Assembly (NCBI RefSeq): GCF_024662015.1
Contig: NZ_CP102480.1
Location: 1,274,501-1,338,500, forward strand
Origin: Nisaea acidiphila
GTDB lineage: Bacteria > Pseudomonadota > Alphaproteobacteria > Thalassobaculales > Thalassobaculaceae
Length of the DNA stretch: 64,000 bases
Direction: 5' to 3'
Shown here piece by piece: positions 10,229 to 18,617 of this stretch. A model generated the notes under the pieces. That model was not told the origin of the DNA. It ran no database searches and saw nothing but the letters and a program-made list of their open reading frames with translations. Made by a program: the position numbers and the translations under genes. Position 1 is the first letter of the stretch. Every line of letters starts with the position of its first letter.

Positions 10229-10720
10229 TCAGAAGAGTTGAAACGCGCCGGTTTCGCGGTAGCGCCGGAAGTAATCCAGCGTCAGCCGATGCGAGGGCAG
10301 CATCTCCGGCAGGTCGTCCAGACCGAACCAGTCGAGCGCAAGGGTCTCCTCCCCGTCCGCATGCAGCTCGCCTTCCCATTTCCGGGCGACGAAGTCGAGG
10401 CCGAAACCCTGGATCATGTCCCCGTTCGGATAGGTCAGCGTGTTGCTGTCCGGATCCGAGGCATGGCCCCAGGGCACCGGGTCCAGAACGGTCAGCCCGG
10501 TTTCCTCGGCAACCTCGCGAACCAGCGTGGTCGCCACACTCTCTCCGGCCTCGCAGAAGCCGGCAGGCAGGCCCCAGACATGCATGTCGCCGCGCAGCTG
10601 CAGCAGCACGCGTCCCGCCTCGTCCTCGATCACGCAGCGCGCGCCCGGCATCAGCACCAGCCGGTTGCCGATCAGCTTGCGCAGCTGGCCGAGATAGCTC
10701 TGCTCGAAATCCTCGCTCAC
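10229..10720 (-). CDS. Nudix hydrolase
   Basis: The 163-residue protein holds a complete Nudix box: GFCEAGE, seven residues, then REVAEETGL, which binds the catalytic Mg2+. Nudix enzymes cleave nucleoside diphosphates linked to another moiety. The N-terminal part (YLGQLRKLIGNRLVLMPGA) and the following RCVIEDEAGRVLLQLR resemble ADP-ribose or NADH pyrophosphatase-like housekeeping members, but the substrate is not determined by the motif. It lies 19 nt downstream of the UxaA-family gene and 7 nt upstream of the degenerate amidohydrolase, all on the minus strand, suggesting an operon. Confidence 0.9.
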   Translation of the reverse strand: MSEDFEQSYLGQLRKLIGNRLVLMPGARCVIEDEAGRVLLQLRGDMHVWGLPAGFCEAGESVATTLVREVAEETGLTVLDPVPWGHASDPDSNTLTYPNGDMIQGFGLDFVARKWEGELHADGEETLALDWFGLDDLPEMLPSHRLTLDYFRRYRETGAFQLF

Positions 10721-10739
10721 GGGCGGCTGGCCCCGCCGC

Positions 10740-12287
10740 TCACATTACCGCGCCGATCTGCCACGGAATGAACTCGTGATCGCCGATCCCGAGCCGCTCG
10801 CTCTTGGTCTTCTCGCCGGAGGCGACACGGAGCACCTGCTCGAAGATCTGCGTGCCCATCTCCTCGATCGAGACGCCCTGGTCCATCACCGGGCCGCAAT
10901 TGATATCCATATCCTCGGACATGCGGTCGTACATGGCGGAATTGGTCGCGAGTTTCATCGAGGGAGCGGGCTTGCAGCCGTAACAGGAGCCGCGCCCGGT
11001 GGTGAAGGCGACAACGTTGCTGCCGCTCGCCACCTGTCCGGTGATCGACGCCGGATCGTAGCCGGGGCTGTCCATGAAGACGAAGCCCTTGGTGTCGATC
11101 TTCTCGCCGTACTTGTAGACCCCGGTGAGGTTCGTGGTCCCGCCCTTGGCGGTTGCGCCGAGGCTCTTCTCGAGAATGGTCGTCAGCCCGCCCGCCTTGT
11201 TGCCGGGAGACGGATTATTGTTCATCTCGCCGCCGTTGCGCGCGCAGTACTCTTCCCACCACTTGATGCGCTCGACCAGTTTCTCGCCGACCTCCTTGCT
11301 GACGGCGCGGCGAGTCAGCAGGTGCTCGGCACCGTAGATCTCCGGCGTCTCCGCCAGCACCGCGGTGCCGCCGTGGCGCACCAGCAGGTCGGCCGCGTAG
11401 CCGAGCGCCGGGTTCGCAGTCATTCCGGAATAGGCGTCCGAGCCGCCGCATTGCAGCGCCAGGGTCAGTTCCGACGCCGGACAGGTCTCGCGCCGGCTCT
11501 GGTTGGCGAGCGGTAGCATCTCCTCGATCAGGGAGAGCCCCTTCTCGATGGTCTTCCGGGTCCCGCCGGTTTCCTGCAAGGTCATGGTGCGCAGGCGCGG
11601 GCCGCGTTCGAGCTGGTTTGCTTCCAGCAGGAAGTCGATCTGGTTCACCTCGCAACCCAGGCCGACCATGATAATGCCGGCGAAGTTCGGATGCCCGGCG
11701 AAGCCCCAGAGCACACGCTGCAGGTTCGCATAACCCTCGCCCGTATCGGCCATGCCGCAGCCGGTCGCATGGCTTAGCGCCACCACCCCGTCCACGTTCG
11801 GATATTTCTCCAGCAGCTCCGGCTTCACCGCTTCGGCGAGATATTTCGCCGCCGAGGCCGAACAGTTCACGCTGGTAAGCACGCCGATATAGTTCCGCGT
11901 GCCGACCCGGCCATTGGGGCGCTTGAAGCCCTGGAACGTCGCCCGGTCCTTTTCCGGCACGTAATCCGTATCGTGCCGGTCCATGCAGAAGGCGTAGTCG
12001 CGCTCGAAATCCTTCATCGCAACATTCTGAGTATGGACATGATCGCCCGGACGGATGTCCTGGGTCGCGAAACCGATCACCTGGTTGTATTTCCTCACCG
12101 GCTCGCCGACCCCGATCTTGCGGGTCGCGATTTTGTGGCCGCGCGGAATCGGCGCCAGCGTGGCAACCATCTCCTCCGCGATCTTCACATTCGCCGCGAT
12201 CTCGGTGCGCGACGTGACGACATTGTCCGCCGGGTTGAGCCTCACCGTCAGTCTTTCGCCGCCGCGGTTCCCGTCAGCTTCGGCCAT
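10740..12287 (-). CDS. UxaA-family altronate/sugar-acid dehydratase
   Basis: The 515-residue protein joins an N-terminal SAF-like domain (RLNPADNVVTSRTEIAAN, about 1-100) and the large UxaA C-terminal domain (HATGCGM, CGGSDAYSGMTANPA, GRGSCYGC). Conserved Cys residues in CGGSD and GSCYGCKP are typical of iron-dependent sugar-acid dehydratases that make 2-keto-3-deoxy acids. Altronate, galactarate or a related acid could be the substrate. ATG 12287 is preferred to an upstream in-frame ATG at 12344 because GGGAG precedes it. It is divergent from an SDR related to 2-keto-3-deoxy-sugar-acid dehydrogenases, which supports a sugar-acid breakdown role. Confidence 0.88.
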   Translation of the reverse strand: MAEADGNRGGERLTVRLNPADNVVTSRTEIAANVKIAEEMVATLAPIPRGHKIATRKIGVGEPVRKYNQVIGFATQDIRPGDHVHTQNVAMKDFERDYAFCMDRHDTDYVPEKDRATFQGFKRPNGRVGTRNYIGVLTSVNCSASAAKYLAEAVKPELLEKYPNVDGVVALSHATGCGMADTGEGYANLQRVLWGFAGHPNFAGIIMVGLGCEVNQIDFLLEANQLERGPRLRTMTLQETGGTRKTIEKGLSLIEEMLPLANQSRRETCPASELTLALQCGGSDAYSGMTANPALGYAADLLVRHGGTAVLAETPEIYGAEHLLTRRAVSKEVGEKLVERIKWWEEYCARNGGEMNNNPSPGNKAGGLTTILEKSLGATAKGGTTNLTGVYKYGEKIDTKGFVFMDSPGYDPASITGQVASGSNVVAFTTGRGSCYGCKPAPSMKLATNSAMYDRMSEDMDINCGPVMDQGVSIEEMGTQIFEQVLRVASGEKTKSERLGIGDHEFIPWQIGAVM

Positions 12288-12307
12288 CACACATCTCCCT
12301 TGGATTA

Positions 12308-12318
12308 ATTGCTGCAAT
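12308..12318. promoter_or_regulatory. possible operator between divergent sugar-acid genes
   Basis: ATTGCTGCAAT is an 11-bp palindrome (5+1+5) in the 122-bp divergent promoter region of the UxaA-family gene and the SDR gene. Its place between two functionally linked divergent genes fits a LacI- or GntR-type site, but no regulator gene is adjacent. Confidence 0.25.
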
Positions 12319-12409
12319 GATAGCTCAGCAGCGGTGCCGCGCAAAAGCTTGCGACGTGGAATGCCGATGCTTACTCATTGGCCATAATCATATCAAAGCG
12401 GGGGAAATC

Positions 12410-13150
12410 ATGGCAGGACGTCTGGAAGGCAAGAAAGCCCTGATTACGGCGGCGGCGCAGGGCATCGGCCGCGCCAGTGCGGAGGCTTTCGTCCGGGAAG
12501 GCGCGGAAGTGATCGCGACCGATATCAACATGGATGCGCTTGGCGCGCTCAAAGACCAGCCCGGGGTAACGCTGCGTAAGCTCGATGTGCTGGACGGCGA
12601 TGCCGTCAAAGAGGCGGCGGGGCAGATCGGCGCAGTGGACGCGCTCTTCAACTGCGCCGGGTTCGTCCATCACGGCACACTGCTCGACACGACCGACGAG
12701 GATTGGGATTTCTCCTTCAATCTCAACGTGAAGGCCATGTTCCGCATGTGCCGTGCCTTCCTCCCGGCGATGCTGGAGAATGGCGGCGGCTCGATCATCA
12801 ACATGTCCTCGGTCAGCTCCAGCCTGAAAGGCATCCCGACGCGCTGCGTCTACGGCGCCAGCAAGGCCGCCGTACTGGGCCTCACCAAGTCGATTTCGGC
12901 CGATTATCTGAAGCAGGGCATCCGATGCAACGCGGTCTGCCCCGGCACCGTGCAATCGCCGTCGCTCGACGGCCGGATCAATGCCTTCGACGATCCCGTC
13001 CAGGCCCGCAAGGATTTCATCGCCCGCCAGCCGCTGGGCCGTCTCGGGACCGCCGAGGAGATCGCCGCCATGGTGCTCTACCTCGCCTCGGACGAAAGCG
13101 CGTACACCACCGGTCAGTTCTTCGTTGTCGATGGAGGCATCCTCAATTGA
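12410..13150 (+). CDS. SDR oxidoreductase (2-keto-3-deoxy-L-fuconate dehydrogenase/BDH2-like)
   Basis: The 246-residue classical short-chain dehydrogenase binds NAD through TAAAQGIGRA, with Asp in VIATDINMDAL favouring NAD over NADP. The catalytic Ser is in NMSSVSSSLKG and the Tyr-Lys pair is in CVYGASKAAVLGLTKS. The sequence resembles the DHRS6/2-keto-3-deoxy-L-fuconate dehydrogenase group. Divergence from the UxaA-family dehydratase suggests it oxidises a 2-keto-3-deoxy sugar acid. ATG 12410 has a GGGGGAA site; an earlier in-frame ATG at 12317 lies in the promoter of the other gene. The stop overlaps the next gene by 4 nt. Confidence 0.88.
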   Translation: MAGRLEGKKALITAAAQGIGRASAEAFVREGAEVIATDINMDALGALKDQPGVTLRKLDVLDGDAVKEAAGQIGAVDALFNCAGFVHHGTLLDTTDEDWDFSFNLNVKAMFRMCRAFLPAMLENGGGSIINMSSVSSSLKGIPTRCVYGASKAAVLGLTKSISADYLKQGIRCNAVCPGTVQSPSLDGRINAFDDPVQARKDFIARQPLGRLGTAEEIAAMVLYLASDESAYTTGQFFVVDGGILN

Positions 13151-14103
13151 ATTCCCAGACGTCCCTCAGCCGCGTCGATTTTGACGCCGCCGCCGCCCGT
13201 ATCCGCGGAAGGGTTCGCCGGACACCTACGCTCGAGGCGCTTGCCTGCAGGAGCGAGGCAGCGCCGGGTACCCGGCTGCTGCTGAAACTCGAGAACCTGC
13301 AGCCGACCGGGTCGTTCAAAGTGCGCGGCGCGACCAATACGGTGATGTCGCTCTCGGAAGAGGAAAAGGCGCGCGGCCTGATCACGGCCTCCGGGGGCAA
13401 TCACGGGCTCGGCGTCGCTTTCGGAGCACGGATGAGCGGATGTCCGGCAGTGATCTATCTGCCGGAAAGCACGCCGTCGGCAAAGGCCGCGAAACTGAAG
13501 GACTGGGGTGCCGAGGTGATTGTGCATGGCGCCGTCTGGGACGATGCCAACGAGGCGGCGATGGTCCGGGCGGATGCAGACGGTCTGACCTATATCCATC
13601 CCTTCGCAGATCCCCGCGTCGTCGCGGGCCAGGGGACGATCGCGCTGGAAATGCTGGCCGACAATCCGGAGATCGACACGCTGGTGGTCGCGATCGGCGG
13701 CGGCGGACTGATCGCCGGGATCTCGACGGCGGCGAAGCTGCTGAAGCCGGGTATCCGCGTGATCGGCGTCGAGCCGGTCGGCGCCCCCACCCATCACGCG
13801 GCCCGCGCCGCCGGACATCTGGTCACGCTGGACAAGATCGAAACCGCCGCCGGCACGCTTGCTCCGCGCACCTCGGCCGAGCTCAATTTCGGGCTGATCT
13901 CGGAAAATGTCGACGAACTGGCGCTGGTTTCCGACCCGGAGATGAAAGCCGCCGCCGAATGGCTTTGGAGCGAGGCCGGTATCGCGGCGGAACTCAGCGG
14001 CGCGGCCGCGCTCGCTGCTCTTCGGACAGGTGCCGCCAAGGTCGCGGAAGGCGCCAATATCGGCGTCGTTGTCTGCGGTGCGGGAACCGACGGGATCGGC
14101 TGA
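13147..14103 (+). CDS. PLP-dependent threonine/serine dehydratase family protein
   Basis: The 318-residue fold-type II PLP enzyme shows the Schiff-base Lys in GSFKVRGA, the phosphate loop SGGNHG and the glycine-rich GGGGLIAG. These match threonine/serine dehydratases and hydroxyaspartate ammonia-lyases. It lacks the C-terminal ACT regulatory domain of biosynthetic IlvA, so a catabolic role is more likely. The best start is TTG 13147, which overlaps the SDR stop (TTGA) and implies translational coupling. The frame is open further upstream, but that stretch lies inside the SDR gene. The preferred substrate is unknown. Confidence 0.85.
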   Translation: MNSQTSLSRVDFDAAAARIRGRVRRTPTLEALACRSEAAPGTRLLLKLENLQPTGSFKVRGATNTVMSLSEEEKARGLITASGGNHGLGVAFGARMSGCPAVIYLPESTPSAKAAKLKDWGAEVIVHGAVWDDANEAAMVRADADGLTYIHPFADPRVVAGQGTIALEMLADNPEIDTLVVAIGGGGLIAGISTAAKLLKPGIRVIGVEPVGAPTHHAARAAGHLVTLDKIETAAGTLAPRTSAELNFGLISENVDELALVSDPEMKAAAEWLWSEAGIAAELSGAAALAALRTGAAKVAEGANIGVVVCGAGTDGIG

Positions 14104-14105
14104 CG

Positions 14106-14720
14106 TCAGATCCCCGAAAGGGCCAGCGCGACCGACGCCAGCAGCATGGCGGCGAACGCGATGTTCGCCGCACGCCCGAGCCTCGGGTCGTTGAGCAACC
14201 GCGCGAAGAGCGAACCGAAGGCCAGCCAGGATGTGTTGACCACGAGGATCACGATCGTGAGCGCTGCGATCTTGGCGAGCGAGTCGGTCAGATAATCGCC
14301 CGGCAACAGGGTCTGGCTGGCAAAGACCGCGCCGATGGCCGCGAAGGCCTTCGGATTGGCGAGCGCGAGGAACAGCGCCGGGAGAAATCCCGGCGCCGTG
14401 CCTTCGCCGTCGCTCCGCACGCCGGCCGGCGCGGATGCGATTTTCCAGGCTAGATAAAGAATATAGACGGCGGCCGCAGCGGTCAGAACCGTCACCAGAG
14501 CCGGCTCCGCCAGAACCAGAGCGGTGACGCCGCTCGCGATCATCAGCAGAACACAGGTCGTGCCGAGGACGATCCCGCCGAGATACGGCAATCCTGCCCG
14601 GAACCCATAGGCCGTGCCGAGCCCGGCGAGACTGAGAGTCGCCGGACCGGGGCTTCCCATGAGCGGAAAGGCGGCCAGCCAGAGCAGGAGAAGGCTGCTT
14701 GTCATTTCCATCACCGTCAT
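14106..14720 (-). CDS. LysE/RhtB family amino-acid exporter
   Basis: The 204-residue inner-membrane protein has about six hydrophobic segments and the family signature near its N-terminus (FPLMGSPGPATLSLAG). LysE-type proteins export amino acids or related metabolites. ATG 14720 is chosen, with ATG 14711 and 14705 also possible. The gene is divergent from an AraC regulator whose long form would overlap it head-to-head by a few bases, and AraC control of such an exporter is common. It converges with the dehydratase gene, 2 nt apart. Confidence 0.88.
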   Translation of the reverse strand: MTVMEMTSSLLLLWLAAFPLMGSPGPATLSLAGLGTAYGFRAGLPYLGGIVLGTTCVLLMIASGVTALVLAEPALVTVLTAAAAVYILYLAWKIASAPAGVRSDGEGTAPGFLPALFLALANPKAFAAIGAVFASQTLLPGDYLTDSLAKIAALTIVILVVNTSWLAFGSLFARLLNDPRLGRAANIAFAAMLLASVALALSGI

Positions 14721-14769
14721 GAATGCTTTCCGAACATTGCACGCGGCCAACGAGGGCGGTCTTGAACGA

Positions 14770-15576
14770 ATGTGCAGCCTGAACGCCCCGCCCGAACCCG
14801 GGCGGATACGCATGCTCTCCCTCGGCGACGGAGTTCAGATCGTGGAGACCGGCGACCTGCGTCACGCCTTTGCGCCCCACCGCCACGACGAGTACGTCAT
14901 CGGGATCACAACGCAAGGGGTCCAGAGCTTTCGCTACCGCCGCGAGGATCGCGCCGCCCTGCCCGGCCAGGCCTTCGTTATTCATCCCGACGAGCTCCAT
15001 GACGGCCGCCCCGGCACGGAGTCCGGCTACGGGTATCGCGCCGCCTATATCTCCCCCGAACTGATCGGCGAGGCTCTCGGCGGCGTCTCCCTGCCGTTCG
15101 TCCGGCAGGTCGTCGGCTCCGACAGAGGATTGTTTGCGGCGATCTCCGGACTTTTGGAGGCAGGGTCGGAGACGGAGCGTGAGCCGGCAGCCGCCCTCGC
15201 CCGTCTAGCGGACGTACTGGCCCGGATGTCGGGCATGCCGCCCCGACGTGCCCCCGAACATCGCACGGCCCTTCTGCGGATCCGCGATCATCTCGCGGAC
15301 TGCTGGCGCGACGGGATATCCATGGCGGAGATCGAGGCGGAACACGGCCTCGACCGTTTCACCGTCGCACGCCATTTTCGCCGCTATTTCGGAGTCAGTC
15401 CGCACCGCTTCCTGACTCTGCGCCGGCTGGACCGGGCGCGACACATGATCCGGAACGGGGCGGAACTCGCCGACGTGGCGGCTGCGGCCGGCTTCGCCGA
15501 CCAGAGCCACATGACCCGCCTGTTCAAGAAGGCTTTCGGTGTCACGCCGGGTCAGTGGCGAACCTTGATGAGCTGA
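14770..15576 (+). CDS. AraC family transcriptional regulator
   Basis: The 268-residue protein has an N-terminal cupin-like sensing domain (HRHDEYVIGITTQGVQSFRYR, an AraC_binding pattern) and a C-terminal double helix-turn-helix. The second helix-turn-helix is ADVAAAAGFADQSHMTRLFK, followed by the family tail FGVTPGQWR. It is divergent from the LysE exporter and very likely controls it in response to an exported amino acid or analogue. ATG 14770 gives the usual family N-terminus and follows GAGGGCGG. An ATG at 14719 would overlap the exporter start and add about 17 residues. Confidence 0.9.
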   Translation: MCSLNAPPEPGRIRMLSLGDGVQIVETGDLRHAFAPHRHDEYVIGITTQGVQSFRYRREDRAALPGQAFVIHPDELHDGRPGTESGYGYRAAYISPELIGEALGGVSLPFVRQVVGSDRGLFAAISGLLEAGSETEREPAAALARLADVLARMSGMPPRRAPEHRTALLRIRDHLADCWRDGISMAEIEAEHGLDRFTVARHFRRYFGVSPHRFLTLRRLDRARHMIRNGAELADVAAAAGFADQSHMTRLFKKAFGVTPGQWRTLMS

Positions 15577-15588
15577 GCCGGTCGGTCG

Positions 15589-16065
15589 TCAGACATCCGC
15601 TCCGGCATAACCGGCACAGACGATCACGCCCCCGACACGCTTGGCATAGGTCTTTTTCGGAACCAGGGTCCCGGTCACCGGATCCGGCCACATATAGAGC
15701 GTCCAGGCGCCGGCTGGACGCAGCGTCGTGGCCTCGATGATCTCGCGGATGAAGTATCTGCCGTTGCGGTCCTTGCTGCCGGCGACATTGTCGCCCTCGA
15801 CCCGCTTGTTCGGATGCAGCAAAAGCGCGCCATCCGGATCCATGACATAGACATAAAGCCCTTCATCCGGCCTCGTCCAGGCATGCCGCGGGCTCTCGGA
15901 GAGTGCCTTCGGAAAACCATGTGCCGCGATCGCCGCCGAAGCGGTCTCGACCATCTCTATGACCGACTCGCGTGTGCCGTATGCCCATGCGCGCGCCGGT
16001 AACGCGGCGGCAATAGTTCCTGCCAGCAGCCAGCAAAGAGCGCCACGGCGTGAGACATCATGCAC
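15589..16065 (-). CDS. exported single-Cache-domain protein
   Basis: The 158-residue protein begins with an RRGALCWLLAG signal, which has twin arginines and may be Tat- or Sec-exported. The rest is one Cache_2-like ligand domain: EGLYVYVMDPDGALLLHPN, then GRYFIREIIE and GAWTLYMWPDPVTG. It has no membrane anchor, HAMP or signalling domain. Free Cache proteins of this type are thought to bind small molecules in the periplasm, but the role is unknown. It follows the TusA-family gene by 6 nt on the same strand. Confidence 0.75.
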   Translation of the reverse strand: MHDVSRRGALCWLLAGTIAAALPARAWAYGTRESVIEMVETASAAIAAHGFPKALSESPRHAWTRPDEGLYVYVMDPDGALLLHPNKRVEGDNVAGSKDRNGRYFIREIIEATTLRPAGAWTLYMWPDPVTGTLVPKKTYAKRVGGVIVCAGYAGADV

Positions 16066-16071
16066 GGCGCG

Positions 16072-16305
16072 TCATGCCCCCTTGCGGATCAGAAAGGTGA
16101 AGGTTCCCTCGGACTCGGCCTCGCTAACCAACTCGTGTCCGCTGCTATTACAGAAATGCTTGAAATCGAGGGGAGAAGCCGGGTCCGTCGAGTGAACGGA
16201 GATCGTCTGGCCAGCCTCAAGGCCTTTGATCGCCTTTCGGGCCTTCAGGACCGGCAGCGGACATTTTAGTCCACTGGCATCCAGCGTCAGGGCCGGTTCG
16301 CTCAT
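16072..16305 (-). CDS. TusA-family sulfurtransferase-like protein
   Basis: The 77-residue protein has the family motif LDASGLKCPLPVLKARK, with the sulfur-carrying Cys in CPLP. TusA-family proteins pass persulfide sulfur in tRNA thiolation, molybdenum cofactor work or sulfur oxidation. The neighbours (an exported Cache protein and a DUF1194 protein) do not point to one of these. Its start lies within the end of the long DUF1194 frame, or 22 nt after that gene's likely intended stop at 16327 if the frameshift noted there is real. Confidence 0.88.
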   Translation of the reverse strand: MSEPALTLDASGLKCPLPVLKARKAIKGLEAGQTISVHSTDPASPLDFKHFCNSSGHELVSEAESEGTFTFLIRKGA

Positions 16306-17221
16306 CGTCTTTCGCCTCGCATGTCGTCAGGTCCGCTGAATATTGGTGTGGATCATCCCGCCTGCCAACCCCAGCAAGACTGCGGCCAGCGCCGGTCGGC
16401 CGGGCATCGGCGATTTCCCTGATGATTTTCGCCAGCAGGACCTCGGCGAACGGCGTCTTCTCGTCCGCCACCATGACGAAGGCTCCGACGCCGCCAATGA
16501 TGTCGAGCCGGTAATGCATCTCAAGCGGCATGCCGCCGGGCCCCGGGCGGTTCCGGCCCCGGCTTTTGACCGCGAGCGCGTTTACCGTGATACCCGCATC
16601 GACCGCGCGGTCACGCGCCCAGTCGATCGGCCGGCCGCCGATCTGCGGCCCGTCGCCAGAGACGTCGATCACGAGACGGGCGCCATCATAGGCGTTTTCG
16701 ACGATCCGGTCGGTCGAGAACGCGATCGCCTCGCTGATTGAGTTATATCCCCAGGCCGCCCGCGGCGCGGCGAGCAGGGCTTCTCCGAATGCGCGAGCAT
16801 CTTCAACGCCCGCAATTTCCGTCCAGTCAACGATGATATGCTGCGACGACGGATCGCCCCATTCGATATAAGTGACCACAATCTTCCCTGTGCGACCTGA
16901 ATTCACCGCGTCGACAACTCTGGGGTCGATCAGAGCATCCGCGTAACCCTTGCGTTGAAGATAGAGCTCGTCGTCGTCGATCGAACCGGACCCGTCCGCC
17001 GCAAAAACCAATTCAAGATCGACGGCTTCTGCGTGAGCGGGTCCACTGCGGGAACAGGTCAGAGCAAGCGCAAAAACAGCGCAGGGAATCGTGAATCCTG
17101 CGCCGCAAATGCCGCGTAATATATTTGAAACACAACGGATTCTTCCTGTGGATAACTTTTTTCGCGCTGCAGAACACCGCGAAGTCCGGGATATCGAAGA
17201 TACGGTTCGGCCCATGTCCAC
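16217..17221 (-). CDS. exported DUF1194 (von Willebrand A-like) protein, C-terminus doubtful
   Basis: The protein has a signal-like hydrophobic stretch (ILRGICGAGFTIPCAVFA) then a DUF1194 domain: LELVFAADGSGSIDDDE, a MIDAS-like DxSGS start, IVVTYIEWGD, WGYNSISEAIAFS and LVIDVSGDGPQ. This family is exported and of unknown function. The N-terminus is odd: the only Met codons lie about 30 residues before the signal, so the start is uncertain. The open frame runs 89 nt into the tusA-family gene. A one-base shift near 16400 would instead give a hydrophobic tail and a stop at 16327. Confidence 0.65.
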   Translation of the reverse strand: MDMGRTVSSISRTSRCSAARKKLSTGRIRCVSNILRGICGAGFTIPCAVFALALTCSRSGPAHAEAVDLELVFAADGSGSIDDDELYLQRKGYADALIDPRVVDAVNSGRTGKIVVTYIEWGDPSSQHIIVDWTEIAGVEDARAFGEALLAAPRAAWGYNSISEAIAFSTDRIVENAYDGARLVIDVSGDGPQIGGRPIDWARDRAVDAGITVNALAVKSRGRNRPGPGGMPLEMHYRLDIIGGVGAFVMVADEKTPFAEVLLAKIIREIADARPTGAGRSLAGVGRRDDPHQYSADLTTCEAKDDERTGPDAGCQWTKMSAAGPEGPKGDQRP

Positions 17222-17528
17222 CCGCCTCGAAACATTGCATTCAAAAAGTCAACCCAGCCTTTAGCTTTAAAAAACGAAAGAGCCTCATTATTCACAAGCC
17301 ATTCACAGGCGCGATCCAATCCTCCATTGCGATCTTGCCCCCGGCACAAATGGACAGTCAGCACGAGACCTCGCCAACAACTATAGAATTCGGAGTCGCG
17401 CTGGAAACCTGAAATCGGATTGCGGCCCAATCAAGAGTCCGTCAGGAGCCGCAAGACCGCATGCGATTTGAACGCATTTTAAGACAACGAGAAAATCAGT
17501 AAAATTTTACTCAGATGCGGATCTCCGT
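17222..17528. other. 307-bp gap without convincing gene
   Basis: This stretch is more AT-rich than its flanks. Two open frames cross it (minus 17059-17430 and plus 17125-17412), but neither has a ribosome site, recognisable domain or codon use like the neighbours. The gap probably holds the promoter of the DUF1194 gene and the 3' end of the upstream operon. No clear terminator is seen. Confidence 0.5.
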
Positions 17529-18617
17529 TTATTCGGCCACCCTTCCGGGGTGCACCTCAATACTTCTACGGGCGGTCAGAATGCGCGCCCCATCCAGCGA
17601 CAGCTGGGTGACTTCGGCCTCAAGCGTCATGGGGCGCCGCACCCAATAGGGGAAATCGATGCGCCGAACCAGCCAATCGCCGCCGCTCGCATAACCATGA
17701 TGCTCAAGCCGATACCTTTGAGCGTCGACGTATTCGAGGAAAGCACCGGAAACAGACATCATTATCCAGAACTCCCCGTCCCGCCGGACGGAGACGATCG
17801 CGGCGCATGCCATGCCGTCGAACCGGTCGACGTCCGGGCCTATCGGAAGCGGCGCTCCGCATCCCTCGTGGTCCCTCGGAATGATCTCCACCGCCATGAT
17901 CGACTGCCCCGCCGGAGCGGGCGCGCGCGCCGCATCTCCAGTGCCGGGCAATTGTCGAACCGCGAACGCACCGCCCAGCAGACAGGCCAATCCCAGACCG
18001 GCCGCGAACCACAGCCTTCCGGGCCACGGCGCCGCGCGCAAGGCAGTGGCAGCCGGTTCAAGCAGCCGATTTGCGCGCGCCTCACCGAGGCAGGCGCGCA
18101 AGGCGTCCTTGGCATCGGCAACCGGCCTGCAATCCCATCCCGTGTTTTCCGGGGGATGCTCGCCTTCCAGCGGAAACAGGAACAACCCGCCGCCATCGTC
18201 AGTCGGGCCGGCCCGGGCCAGTTTCTCGGCGACAAAGTCGACCGGACCGACATCGAGGTCTCGATTGAGACGCCCCGTCACGAGAACCTGCAGCGCGGCC
18301 GGCTCGTCTCCTTCGGCCAGTTTGTCCTCCCGTTTCAGGAGATGCGCCAGGAACAGCCCGAGCTGCCAGCTGTCACCGCTTTCGATCGCGGCGGACAGAT
18401 CGGTGCGATACACCGGATGGCCCGTATATTGTTCAACGATCCCCGTCGGCCTCCGTACGAATGCGTCGTAATCGCGGCTGACCGGCAGGGAAGCCAGCGA
18501 ACCGGACACGCAGACCACCGAATTGACTGAGGGATGCTCCGGCTGGATACGCACAACCGCGACCGGTCCGCGGGTTGTCGCGACAAGAATGCGGACGCGC
18601 GTGGTCGCACTTGTCAC
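17529..18617 (-). CDS. unknown protein with one central membrane segment
   Basis: I do not recognise this 362-residue protein. It has no signal peptide. Residues about 1-190 are probably cytoplasmic, one strong membrane segment follows (LWFAAGLGLACLLGGAFAV, about 203-222), and residues 225-362 would be periplasmic. The periplasmic part has beta-strand patterns (EFWIMMSVSGAFLEYVD, RIDFPYWVRRPMTLEAEVT). Its start overlaps the stop of the 179-residue gene upstream by 4 nt, so the two are translationally coupled. It is the last gene of a three-gene unit and may anchor that unit's products at the membrane. Confidence 0.7.
   Translation of the reverse strand: MTSATTRVRILVATTRGPVAVVRIQPEHPSVNSVVCVSGSLASLPVSRDYDAFVRRPTGIVEQYTGHPVYRTDLSAAIESGDSWQLGLFLAHLLKREDKLAEGDEPAALQVLVTGRLNRDLDVGPVDFVAEKLARAGPTDDGGGLFLFPLEGEHPPENTGWDCRPVADAKDALRACLGEARANRLLEPAATALRAAPWPGRLWFAAGLGLACLLGGAFAVRQLPGTGDAARAPAPAGQSIMAVEIIPRDHEGCGAPLPIGPDVDRFDGMACAAIVSVRRDGEFWIMMSVSGAFLEYVDAQRYRLEHHGYASGGDWLVRRIDFPYWVRRPMTLEAEVTQLSLDGARILTARRSIEVHPGRVAE

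Noticed and set aside
17059-17430. 123-codon frame in the gap before the DUF1194 gene
   Set aside because: It overlaps the DUF1194 start, has no ribosome site and has no conserved pattern.
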